Positions 40,001-52,000 of a stretch of DNA of 64,000 nt are shown piece by piece. Origin of the DNA: Euglena gracilis (Eukaryota; Euglenida; Euglenophyceae; Euglenales). The stretch's first letter is position 1; each line of letters starts with the position of its first letter. The notes beneath the pieces are model-generated. The model saw nothing but the letters and a program-made list of their open reading frames with translations. It had not been told where the DNA came from and did not search any database. The position numbers and the translations under genes were made by a program. Location of the stretch: NCBI GenBank assembly GCA_039621445.1, contig CP154956.1, positions 68,620,349 to 68,684,348 on the forward strand. The letters are read 5' to 3'.

Positions 40001-43000
40001 CAACGACAGGGAGTGGCGGACATCACGGCACACGACACGCTTTACACAAAGAAACCGTGTTTGGGCCGATTTCGAGACTTTAGAAGTCTTAAATCTTCGC
40101 CCAAAACACGGTTTTCAAACAAGAACAGGGTTTTGGGTCAAGGTTTTAGGGGGGCTCCCGGATCTGGCCTGGGGGCGGGGGGGGTTGTGGGCAGACCCTA
40201 GGGTCTGCCCACGGTCGCCAAAGGTCGCCAAAGGTCGCTATGGGTATTTCCTACTCAGTCTTTTTTGCATTGTAGCGGCGTAGGCAACTGTTCCAGGGCC
40301 CTAAAAAAAAAAATCCCTTGTGTGTGCAACACCTTTTGTGTGTATGTTGCGCTAATTTGCCGTGGAGCGCATTTTTTGACATCGACCCACCCACGACCTT
40401 TGGCGACCATGGCGACCCTGGGGTCTGCCCACAACCCCCCCCCCCAGGCCAAATCTACCCCCCTTTTAGGGGGGCCCAGGACCGCGGCGCCTTTTTTTAC
40501 CGCGGTCCCCACCCCTGGGCTCCCCCTAACTCTTGGCCCAAACCAGGGGTTTTTTTAAGACCGGGGGGGGAGGGGGGGGCACCCCCCACCACCCCCCCCC
40601 CGGGGGGGGGGGGGGGGTCCCGGGGGACCCACAAAAAAATGGCCAAAAATCGCGAAAGTGCTAAAAATAGAATTTTTTCGGCGCCTGCGGCACCGAAAAG
40701 TATATCCCACCCCCCTCGGGGGGGGGGGGAAAAACCAGGGGGGGGGGGGAGTGGCGGGGTTGGGGGGGCGGGGGGACCCCCCCCGGGGGGGGGATACTCG
40801 GCCGTACCCACCCACCCTACCCCCCCTCCCCCCCCGGAGGTCCAAACTTAAAAAAATCCCTGGCCCAAACACAGTTCTTGACACAAAAGAGCCATACTTT
40901 GGTGGCTCTTTTGCCAAATCTTGGCAATGAAAATGATATGCCAATCCGCAGGCGTCACAGACAACTTTGTTCAGCTCCACACAATTTGGATTTTTGGGAA
41001 TGGCAACACCACAAAGACCACATTTCTCGTGTTTTATTGGCAGTCGGGACACAGCACGAGGCACAGGGGGTTGGTCAGGGGACCACACATTGTTCGATGA
41101 CGCTCGCCTCATCGAACTACAGGCTGGGTTCCAGCTCCCATCCCGTCCAGGCAACAAAGAAAGCATCCAGCTCAGGATAACAGGCTTGCCGATGTTGACA
41201 CAGTTTGGCGAACTCCAAACAGTTGGCAACAGCAGCAAGCTCTGCACCTACGGAGCCGGACTTTTTCTTTGTGTTGCCCTGTGCCAGCAAGGTGCCATGA
41301 AGGGGGTCCGTCCTAGGGGGAGGTGGCAAAAGACCATTCACAAAGTTTGCCGTGCGTTTGGCCATACTGGGAGGGCTGCGGAAAAAAGAAAAAAAGAAGG
41401 AAAAAAGGGGGGGGTGACACGTTTTGGGCATTTGTGGCAATGACACGTTTTCCATTAAGCCGGCGTTTGAGACGCTCAGGACAGAACCGGCGTCCCCCCC
41501 CACGGACTTTCGGACGCCGGTTCTGTCCTAAAGCCCGGCGTTAGGAACGCCGGCTTTGTCCAAAGCCCGGCGTCCGATTTTCATTCCAAGAAATGTCACC
41601 GAAAGTGCCCAAAAGTGGCCCCAGGGGGTGGTGCGGGTCACGGGGGGGTCACGGGGGGGTCACGGGGGGGGTCACGGGGGAAGTATGCCACTTTGGAGGT
41701 GGTCGGGAGGCAGCATCCATGTTGCATCCCATCACGAGAAGGGCGGCACGCATCCTAAAATCGGTGATTTTGGGGTCCAAAAAGTAATCATTTTTGGCCA
41801 TTTTGTGGCCATTTTTGAACAAAAAAATCCCTTTTGGTTTGAAAGTGGTCATTTTTGGGTGATTTTCATGTCCAAAATTGGTCATTTTTTTATTTTTGGA
41901 AAAGGAATTTTGTCAGGATTTTCTTGACCGTTACATTTTTTGGGATGCATTTTGGCATCCCAAAATGGAAAAAAAAATAGCCCAAAATGGCTATTTTTGA
42001 AGGGGGGAAAAAACAAAGCTAGCAAAAAACGTGTTTTTGTTATAAAAAAAGAAACGTGTATTTTTGAAGAAGAAAAAACATAAAAATGGTTTTTTTTTTG
42101 AAGAAAAAAATGGATTTTTCTTTGAAAACACATTATTTGTTTTGCAACTGAAGTTCCTTCATCGCCGGCCGACTTTTGAGAAACAAGAGGCAAAGCAAAT
42201 GAAGAACTCCCATTTTTTGAACACCAGTCAGTCTGATGGTGGATTGGTCTTGGATGAAGCGGAAACAAGACGCAACAGCCACTCGTCTTCACCATCACTG
42301 AGGTGAGACTGTGTTTTTTCCCAAACCTCGTTGGCGTTTTTTTTGTTTTTTTAAAAAAACACAAAAAAACACAAAAAAACCGTGTTTTTTTTTAATTGCC
42401 AGCTTTGAAAAAAAAAGTAGCCCAAAAAATCTGTTTTGGTTGCAGAAATGCACCAATTTTTGGCATTTTTTTTTAAGGGGACAAGATTTTTGGCCATTTT
42501 TGGGTGTGGAGGTGCGTTGGACGTTGGGTGCCAAAAACGGGTTTGGTTGTCCAAATGGAAGGTGGGGTGAGGACAATTATTTTCTGTTTTTTGGGGGGGG
42601 TCTTCCACAAAAATTTCATGTTTCCCCTCCCCTTTTTTTGCCATGAAATTCTTTCCTACTTGCGCAATCTCCCCTTTTGCCAATGTTTTGGGTCAAATTC
42701 ATCAAATATTTGTAAGCGCCATTGTTTGGGTCGAAAAAAAAATTTTCCCTCAAATCTCGGCCTTTCTTTCCATTTTTAGACCATGTCAAGGCAAATTTTC
42801 AATGGTTTGAATCAGAAAATTGATGAAAAGCAACCAAAAACGCCACCTAGAAATCAAAAAGAAGCTGAAATGATGAATGAAAAGAAAGGCTGAAGTGATG
42901 AAGGTTGATGCATTGTATGAAAATTGAAGGCTTGATTCTCGGGTCACGGGCGGGTCACGGGGGGGGTCACGGGGGGGTCACGGGGGTAGCACCCCCCTAA

Positions 43001-46000
43001 GGTGCTGGTATGAGTGTTTCAACCATCAAGGACAATGAATTTTGCCATCTGGGGACCACTAGGGTGGATATCCAAATTTGGTGAAAATCGGCCCAGATTT
43101 GGAAATAGAGTACCGTGCAGCGTGGAAAGATCTGATGAGCACCGCTGGTCGTCTGTTGAAAAGAGCTTTCGATCGAGGGGTAACTTGGTACCCTAACGTT
43201 GCACGCAGCCCGAGATACGCTGGCGATCGTCGGATCGGCCAGAATCTGAGTCGAAATTTGTCGCAATTTTCAGTGATCTTTGGTTTAAGATGCTTAATAC
43301 ACCTTACAGAAACGTTTTTCCTCTTCGAATCAACGACCTGAGGGCCTTGGGGGTGCACCAGAGTTGTAAAATTAGGATTCCCTACTGACAGAAAATAAGA
43401 CCTCCAGGCGACGTGGCTGAATTTGGTGGTGATCGCCAGTCGTCTGATGAAAAGAGCTTTCGATCGAGGGGTGATTTTGTACCTGTACCTTGACACAGCC
43501 AGAAATACCCTCGCGATCGCCGGAATTTGGTGAAGTGCAAAGTGGTGTGACATTGCAGATAAGTGGTCTTAGATTGGTCCTGGGAGTGTCCTTTGGCCGA
43601 AGGGTGGGGACGCCGGTTCTGTCCTGAGCCCGGCGTCTCTAAAACGCCGGCTTAAACAAGAGGTCTCGGACGCCGGTTCTGTCCAAAGCCCGGCGTTCCA
43701 AACGCCGGGCTTTGGACAGAACCGGCGTCCGAGACCTCTTTTTTTGTAGTAAAGGCATCTGTGTTCAGGCACGTTTTCAAACAAATTGTGGCTGAGCCCA
43801 GATTTCAGCCTGAAATCTGGGCTCCTTCGGGGCCCCCCTGGCTGAACACGTTTTCAGGCTGAAATCTGGGCTCAGCCACAATTTGTGTGTAGAAATCACG
43901 AAATTGGGGGGAAAATTGAAACTGAGTGGGGATAACGTCAGTATTTTTGGCATAGCCCTAAAAAGTGCGCACTGCCCTAATAAGTGCGCACCCCCTGGGG
44001 TCCGAAACTACGTCCTTAAAATGTGCGCACCCGTGCACTTATTGGGGGGGGGGGGTTACCCCCCTGGACCCCTCAGGTCGTCGTTTCGAAGAGAAGAATC
44101 GTTTCTACGTGGTTCATTAAGCATCTTAAACCAAAAGCACCACAAATCCCACAAATTTCTACGCACAAATCGTGGCTGAGCCCAGATTTCAGCCTGAAGA
44201 CGTGTTCAGCCAGGGGGCCCCCTTCGGGGGCCCCCTGAACACGTTTTCAGGCTGAAATCTGGGTCAGCCACAATTTGTTTAAAAAACGTTCAGAGCCCGC
44301 CAAATGCCTGCCCTGAAATTCGTGGTCATGATTCACGCCAGGGGAGAAAAATGCGAAAATGTGAAATTCGGACCGAAAAAAAGGTGCCCTATGGAAAAGA
44401 TTTCAATGCCTTGGAAATCGACCGACTGAAACAATTTCAGTGTCTTGGAAATCGACTGACCTTAACGTGCGCCTGCATTGGATATCAACTGACCTATGCA
44501 ATTTCAGCCTAATTTTCAGAAATTCAAGACAGGTGTCGGGCCCAGGTTTTAATGTTTTTCTTTCGCCACAATGGAATCCTGGGTTTAAACCAGGGTGGGT
44601 CTTTTTCCATTGGTGCAGTGTAAGGTGTTTTTTTTTTATTGAGCAACGATAAAATGACAGAGGGCAATTTTTTTTGGAAGAAGGGCAAATACTTTTGGGA
44701 CACAGTGCAAAAAATTTTGAGACCTTTGGGAAAATTTTTTGAAGGCTGGGCGAAAACTCCGACACATTGGGGCAATTTTTTTGCCAGTCGTGGGCTAACA
44801 TTTCGGACACCATATGTAACCCCCCCCATTTAGACCAATAGAATTGAGCAGGATTTATTTTTTTCAGCCAAGGCACAAACCTGCAGTCGGTATGAGCCCC
44901 ACCATGTCCTCCATTCATCAATTTGGCATATGGTGTTTTCTTTTACAACCAAGAAGTGCACTTTTGGCCAGGTTACCTTTGAGAATGAAGAGCAAGCTGA
45001 CATGGCTTTCAATTATGCTCCTGGGCATCTTATTGATGGGAAAATGGTTTCTTTTTCTTCAAATTATTCTTGATTGCAACCTTCCTCTTCAGGTGGATGT
45101 GAAAAAGGCAGAACCAAAGGGGTCCCCAAATTTGGTTCAGAGGGCTGGGGCATACCCAGCCGTGGGAGCGTATTCCACCCCAGTGACATATGGTTCCGGG
45201 GTACCCTTGCAGCCACTTGGAAGAGGGGTGCCTCACCAGCTGCCAAGTCCTCTGCAAACTTTTCCAGTGCGGACGTCTGTGCCGCGACCAACAGTGCCGC
45301 AGATCAGTGTGAAGGGAGGTTATTCTGGCGTTGAGAATGCCACAATTTCCAAAATTTTTGTTGGAGGATTGGCTCATCACACCACAGAAGGTGTGCAGAA
45401 GTGTTTTTCGGTTCCTCTGCTTCTCCATTGCAGATTCCTTGTATGCCTATTTTTCGCAATTTGGAAATGTTTTGGGTTGCGAAGTAATGCGACGTGATGG
45501 TGTACCACGCGGTTTTGGCTTTGTGGTTTTTTCTCATTCTGCAGAGGTGTGCCCGCAATCAGTTTCAGTCTTTGAAACATGTTCTTGATTGCACTCGAAG
45601 ATTTTATCTTTAAAACTGTGTTCAGCCCGCCAAATGCCTGCCCTGAAATTCGTGGTCATGAACACGGATTTCATTTTGCATCCATTTCTGACCACAGATT
45701 TCAGGGCAGGCATCCGTTTCTGACCACAGATTTCAGGTCAGGCATCCATCGTTCCTGGCCACAGATTTCAGGGCAGGCATCCATTTCTGACCACAGATTT
45801 CAGGGCAGGCATCCATTTCTGACCACAGATTTCATCCAAACAACCCCAGAAAAATTGAATGCAGTCGCTGCGAGGCCTAAGGGTCCTCAATGAATGAGGC
45901 GGTTCGGGACACTCTACAGCTTACAAAGTGGGAGACGCAGTGTAAATGCCACAGGGGAGGTATACAGCAGCAACAGAGGACGTTGCGGCAAACGGCACGC

Positions 46001-49000
46001 TTTACACAGAAAGGAACCAAACTTTGGTGGGCGCTGCAAACCTTGGCAATGAAAGTGGTAGGTCAGACCACAGGCATCACACACCATTTTTTTCAGCTCG
46101 ACACAGTTTGGATTTTTAGGGATGGCAACCCCACAAAAACCACACTTTTCCTGTTTTATTGGAAGTCGAGACACAGAGCGGGGGACACGGCTGGTCAGCA
46201 GGTTGAGGGACGGCACTGCTGGCCGCTGGAGCGGAACGTTGCTCGGCGGTTGGGAACAAAGAAGGAACAGCAGAAAGGTCCTGGTTAAGCGCGGCATGTT
46301 CCTCACTCGGGGGGAGCACAGTATGTCGCCCAAGCAGACCACCGCGCAATGTTCCGCGCCGTTCCCGGCCCATCGTCGTCCTCCTCGGTCTTGAGGGGGA
46401 AGCAGGTGGCCGTGCGCTCGGAGGGCTGGGTGAGGTCGATGTAGTCAGGGTCGCTGTCAATCGTGATGATGCCGTCACTGTGCATAAAATAGCGGAAAAT
46501 TTGTTCACTAAAGAGTTTGATGCACCTGTCAAAGGGCTCGGTTGATCGCACATGCGGTGCAAATAACTCCTCATCGGTCAAGAATCTGAACAGTAAGGCA
46601 GCGATAGATGGATAGTTTTATTCGTGATATTACCTGTATTCGGTGCAGTATCAGGAGGCACGCCGTGCTGCACCGGTTCTTGCTTGGGAGATGGTCTGTT
46701 GGGGGAAAAAGCGCCGAAGGAAAGTCAAAGAACGTAGAACACACGTTATGCGCCGCCGTTTGCCTCATGGTCGAGCAGATACGTGCCGCAATGATTTCAC
46801 AACGTGTTTGGCGTCACCAACTTCACTGTGGGCAACCTCAACCTTTGGTTCGGTCCTTGTCCCCTGGGAAAGAATGGCTGCCGCTTTGACGGGGGTACTG
46901 CGTGACATGCGGTGATATATTTGGATGGTGTTGCAATGCCCCATGAAGTACTTCGCAACGTCATCCAACGACAGGTCTGGCGAATTCGCCAAACGAGTCA
47001 TTGCAGCTCTTCTGGCCACATCTTTAAAAGTCAAGCGGCGGGCAACACATTTTGAAATCCACACAGCAACTCCACGGTAAGTTTCCGAGGAGGTCTGCAG
47101 GGGTGACAATGTGTTACTGGTGTATTTCGCGGAGCGAAATAGCCACATTCCATCTTCCCCGGGTGGTGATTGCGCCACCAGTTGCTTTTGCCGAAGGATC
47201 GCTGCCACGGGACACGACAGGGGATCGGGCCCTTGCACGATGACCTGTCGCAACAGGGCCGCGCATCCACACGGTCAAAAGCAGCTTGGTGATTTCTTCA
47301 TGGTTCCAATTGTAGCCGTCAACATTTTTTTGCCATCCTCGGTCACCCCCTCGGTGAAGGAACCAATCTCCAGCCAACACAACACCTCGCTGCGGAATCC
47401 TGTGGTGAAGCCCACCACCAGGATGTTTGCTCTCTGCGCCTCATATGGATTGAACCAGTTCACCCCCTTCAGCAACTGGTCCAACTCTTCAGGCTGCAAG
47501 ACGTCGGCTGGAGGCCGAACCACAGATGAAACTGCCTTCTTTGCGCGTTCGCGCTCCAAGGAACGCGAAAACAGTTCGTTGAAACGTGGGAATTGGCGCT
47601 CAGAAGAAGGCATGGCAACACCCTCGTTGGTGGTTTTATGGAATGCCCGAGCGACAGCATTCACGTATGTCTGAAAGGAGGTTGCCCGACGATTCCCTGA
47701 AACGAACATTGTCCCCGACTGCTGTTGGCATTGAGCAACAAATTGTTCAATAATGCTCCTTTCATCGAACAAGAGGCTGGGTTCCAGTTCCCACCCCGTC
47801 CAGGCGACAAAGAAATCATCTAGCTCCGGATAAGAGGCTTGGAGGTGTTCACAAAGTTTGGAGAACTCCAAACAATTGGCAACACCAGCAAGCTCTGTAC
47901 CCTTGGAGCCAGATTTTTTCTTCTTGTTGCCTTGCACCAACAAACTGCCATGAAGGGGGTCAACCTTCGGTTTTTTGGCATTTTGCTGGCACACTGCCAA
48001 CACAGCAAGGAACAATTCTGTTTTAGGGGGAGGTGGTAACAAGCCTTCCATGAAATTTGTCGCGCGCTTTGCCATGGGGAGCTGTAGGGAAGGTGAAGGG
48101 CTGACCACAGATTTCAGGGCAGGTATCCGTTCCGGACCAGAGATTTCAGGACAGGCATCCGTTTCTGACCACAGATTTCAGGGCAGGCATCATTTTTTTG
48201 ACCAAATTTGACATTTTTCGTGTTTTTCTCCAAGTGCGTGAGTCATGACCACGAATTTCAGGGCAGGCATTTGGCGGGCTCTGAACACGGTTTTAAACAA
48301 ATCGTGGCTAAGCCTGATTTCAGCCTGAAACTGGGTTCAGGGGCCCCCTTTGGGGGCCCCCCTGGCTGAACCCGGTTTCAGGCTGAAATCCGGGCTTAGC
48401 CACGATTTGTGTATAGAAACTCAAGACCGGCGCTTGCTCTTTCTTTTCCAAATGAAGAGAAAACTAATTTCTTTTGCATGAAGAGTTGGTCTTTGTTGGC
48501 TGTTCAGAGGTTATTTCACACCGCATCTTCAGCCAAAGTATGATGCAAATTAGCTGACCCCCGGGGCTATGGAGGGTGTTCAGGCACATTTTGTTTTACA
48601 GACACTTTCAGAAATAATGCACATTTTCTCGGTTTGAACCTTTTCGGCTAACTCGGCCCTGGCGGGGAGTTGGGGGTCACGGGGACTCCTCCCCACGTGC
48701 CCCAGCCTGGGTAGGTACCTCCCCCCCTTGTCCAAGACAGGGAATCCAATTCAGTTTTGGTTCCTGTCGGGGGGGGGGGATTCGCCGTTTTGGAAGTCGA
48801 TACCCCTGGCCCATGCTCTGGCCCATTTTTGTGGGCCGTTCCGGCGCACTTTGAGGCCCAAAACGGCCATTTTGGGGTGTTTTTTTTTGTCTTTTTTTTG
48901 TGTCAAAAATCGATTTTTTTCAAAATATCTCAACAATGAAGCAGAATCAAAAGGAAATGCCCGGTGACCAAAAATGAAGCCCTTGGAATGCCTGTTTCGA

Positions 49001-52000
49001 TTTAGCCGTTTTTTGGGCATTGGGGGACCCAGAGCGGTCCTTAAGGGACAGGAAAGTTTTTTTTTTATTTCCTTAAGGACCGCCCCCCCTTTCGGGCCGG
49101 CTGTGGGCCAGACTGGGACTTGAACGGGGGCAAAAATTAATGAGTCGAAAAACACAGTTTTTGATGATTTGGGTGGATGGACGATGGTCCAAAGGTGCCA
49201 GGAATCAGTTTTTTTCCTGGTGTCGACCTGTTCTCGCTGAAAAATGCCAAATTCTCTTGCCCATTTTCCTGTATATTTTTCATTGAATGTGCTGGGACAG
49301 CGGAGTTTTTTTTTTATTTTGCTTAAGGACCGCCCTGGGGGGACCCCCTTCCCCCGGGAGTTTCGAGGTGGGTGGGTGGTATGCTGCTGGAATTTTAAGG
49401 TGAGACAAACCAAGGAAGGCACTCCAAGGCGGGCCAAAAGTGCCTCAGCACTTGTCCGGTGCCAAGAGCGCCAGAGACCCAGAAAAGCCCATTTTTGTCA
49501 AATAATCGAAAATTCCAAAAAAATTCCAAAACGTTGTGCAAAGAAAACCACTGGGGACCCGTATAGATTGGCAGGGCTAATTGTGCTTCTGGGCCGAGCT
49601 GGGCCGCCATGGCCCGCCCCCCCCTTCTGACTCTGCCATTTCGCCGGGGTCCAAAAATCAGTCAAAAAATCGATTTTTCGAAAATATCTCGAGAAAATGT
49701 ACATTATATCCGGAAGTGTCCCACTGACGAAATGCACCCCTGGAGGCCCTCTATCGCCCCCCGTTTGCCATGTTGGCCGCCGGCACGCCTGGCGCGTGTT
49801 CTGGCGCGCTTTTGCGGCCCAAAACGGCCATTTTGGGGTGTTTTTTGGGGCTGTTTTTTTTGCCAAAGAATCGGTTTTTCCAAAATATCTCGACAATGAA
49901 GCAAAATCAAAGAAAATGTCCGGAGAGCAAAAATGAAGCCAGCCATGTTTTATTTTTCTCCTAATTTTTCGTGTAGCCCAAGTTACAGTCATTTTTTCGG
50001 GCAATTTTGGTCCATTTCTGGGACCATTTTGGGCTGTTTTCGGGTCAGAAAATCGATGTTTCCAAAATATCTCGAAAATGAAGCAAAATCAAAGGAAATG
50101 TGCGGAGATCTAAATTGGAACGCCCTATCTAACGGTATTTTGATTTCCCCGCAACTCCCCACCTTGTCCGAAATGTGGCCAATTTTGATTTAACCATTTT
50201 GGGGCATTTTGGTCAAAAAGTCGAAGAAAAATCGAAAAAAATTTATTGCCCAAAACGATGTATTTTTCCCTCCCGGACCCAGAAAACACTGTTGTTGAGC
50301 TCAAAATTAGCGTTTTTCAACCCGCCAGCACCCTGTTTTTGGCCCGAAACCCATTGACTTTGGGTCAAACACCGGTCAACAAAATCGATTTTTTTTTGCC
50401 CGAAACGATGTTTTTTGCCTCCCCCCCGGACCCAGAAAAAAACTGTTTTTTGGGCCGAAAACGAGCGCTTTTCGACCCTCCGGTGCATCATCATAATCTA
50501 AAATATGCAATGCTAGTCTTTTTGGCCGTCCATTACGTGCTAGTCCAATTAAGAGCTCAGCACTATTCAAAACCTGGCATTGTCAATTTGGGGTGTTGTG
50601 AATTGGGCAAACATTCTGAATAAGTGGGGGGGGGTTGGTGGTATGTATTTGTGGAAAGAGGGAAATGTTTCTGTGGTTCAGGGCGTCGCTGAAGCCTAGG
50701 GGGCAGGGGGTCCAGTCAGCCAGCAGACTGTCACAGATTTTCCATTTTTGGAGGAAAAAATGGACAAAGATTAGGGTCAGAAATTAAAAAAAAACATCCT
50801 TTTTGTTATTTTGGGGTTTATTTCCAAAGGCCATTTTTTACCCAAATTTTTTTAAAAAGGGGTTAAAAGTTTTTTAAAAAAAACTTCGTTCTCACGGACC
50901 TGAGGCCAGGAATACAGAGCTGTCAAACGGTGCCTGGCAGCTCATTTCTCAAGTTCAAATCTGTTTTCAGCGGGGGGTGGGGGCTGATATCAGAGATTCA
51001 GGAAAATTGCAGGAAATTCAGGGCCCGGATTTGAGATGATGGACGCTCCCCAGGGCTTTGTTTTATGTCCCCAGTGATTTCCTTTGATTGCTCACCATTT
51101 TGGAGATATTCTGAAGATTTTGATTTTTTTGCCCCAAATGACCCAAAGACCGGTTAAAACAGGCTGTATTTGGGGCCAGGTGCACAGCTGGCCCTGGTGG
51201 CTTGGAGGGTCCCAAGGGCTTTATTTCAGGTTCCCCAGGGATTTCCTTTGATTGGCCAGCATATTTTTGGAGATATTTTTAATTTTTCAATTTTTTTCTA
51301 CCCCAAAAATGGACCATCAACGGCTATGACAGAAAGCGAAGCGCCCTCAAAGTGGCCATTATTCGGGCTAGCTGTGGTGGTATGGGAAAATCAAAATCAA
51401 AATACCCTGAGAAAGGGCGTTCTAGGGGCCCTATTGGATTTTTTTTTTAATCACCAGACATTTCCTTTTATTTTGCTTCATTTTCTGGATATTTTGACAT
51501 ACAACAGAATGTAAATTTTATTTTTTTCGTTTTTTGTGTGTTAGAAAGAGAAACAGTCTTCAATGCCAAACACAGTGACTGCACTCAGTGGCAGATCATC
51601 CGCTTCCGAAACTGTCAGAATTTGTCCGTTTTTCTGCCCATTTGCACAGAGGGAAGAAAAATTCACAGACTAATTCACGGACTAATTCACGGACTAACAG
51701 ACGGAACAAAAAAATAACAGACTGTGGGAGGCAGGCAACACAGAGCTTAAACAAAATCGAAAATGAATTTATTCAGCCAGAATTGTACCTAACCCCCCAA
51801 ATAATAACCCCCCCCCCCGATCTATTATTTGGACACCCGAAATCGGGGTCCAGGGGGGGGGTTATTATTTTGGGGGGTTTATAATTTGGGCAAAAATTTC
51901 GAAGTCAAAAACCGACCCGAAAACCCCTCCACAAACTCCAATGGTCACTTTTTTGGCATTTTTGGGCTTTTTTGAAAATTGGGTGCCTTCTTTGGCATAT

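Larger units (their letters stand above)
37508..44971 (+). other. RRM gene intron (7.46 kb) filled with transposon copies
   Basis: Contents: PHD-Crypton fragment (37829-38276), repeat C copy 1 (38290-38765), B1 element inverted (38797-39043), GC-rich palindromes (39206-39302), 'aagtgcgcacc' repeats (39530-39625), PHD-Crypton copy with nested insertion (39737-41459), GTCACGGGGG element (41637-42995), diverged repeat C (43020-43550), palindromes (43606-43740), palindromic elements at 43781 and 44165, and a Crypton end (44275-44400). Confidence 0.7.
45609..48297 (-). mobile_element. PHD-Crypton: tyrosine-recombinase element with inverted termini, most complete copy
   Basis: The 2,689-bp unit is bounded by TTTAAAACTGTGTTCAG at the left and, inverted, TTTAAAACCGTGTTCAG at the right; similarity continues inward through 'cccgccaaatgcctgccctg' and 'aaattcgtggtcatga', so the inverted ends span about 55 bp. 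Subterminal repeats 'cacagatttcagggcaggc' occur about five times on the left and three on the right. A minus-strand gene encodes a Crypton-type recombinase and a PHD finger. No target duplication is visible, as expected for Crypton integration. It lies in a long intron of the RRM gene, opposite in sense. Confidence 0.82.

Noticed and set aside
41117-41443. Plus-strand 158-codon frame overlapping the minus-strand Crypton copy
   Set aside because: It is the antisense of the recombinase N-terminal block, conserved only because of the real gene.
42064-42683. Overlapping Phe/Lys-rich frames in the GTCACGGGGG element
   Set aside because: They arise from A and T homopolymers and are not shared with the 35390 copy.
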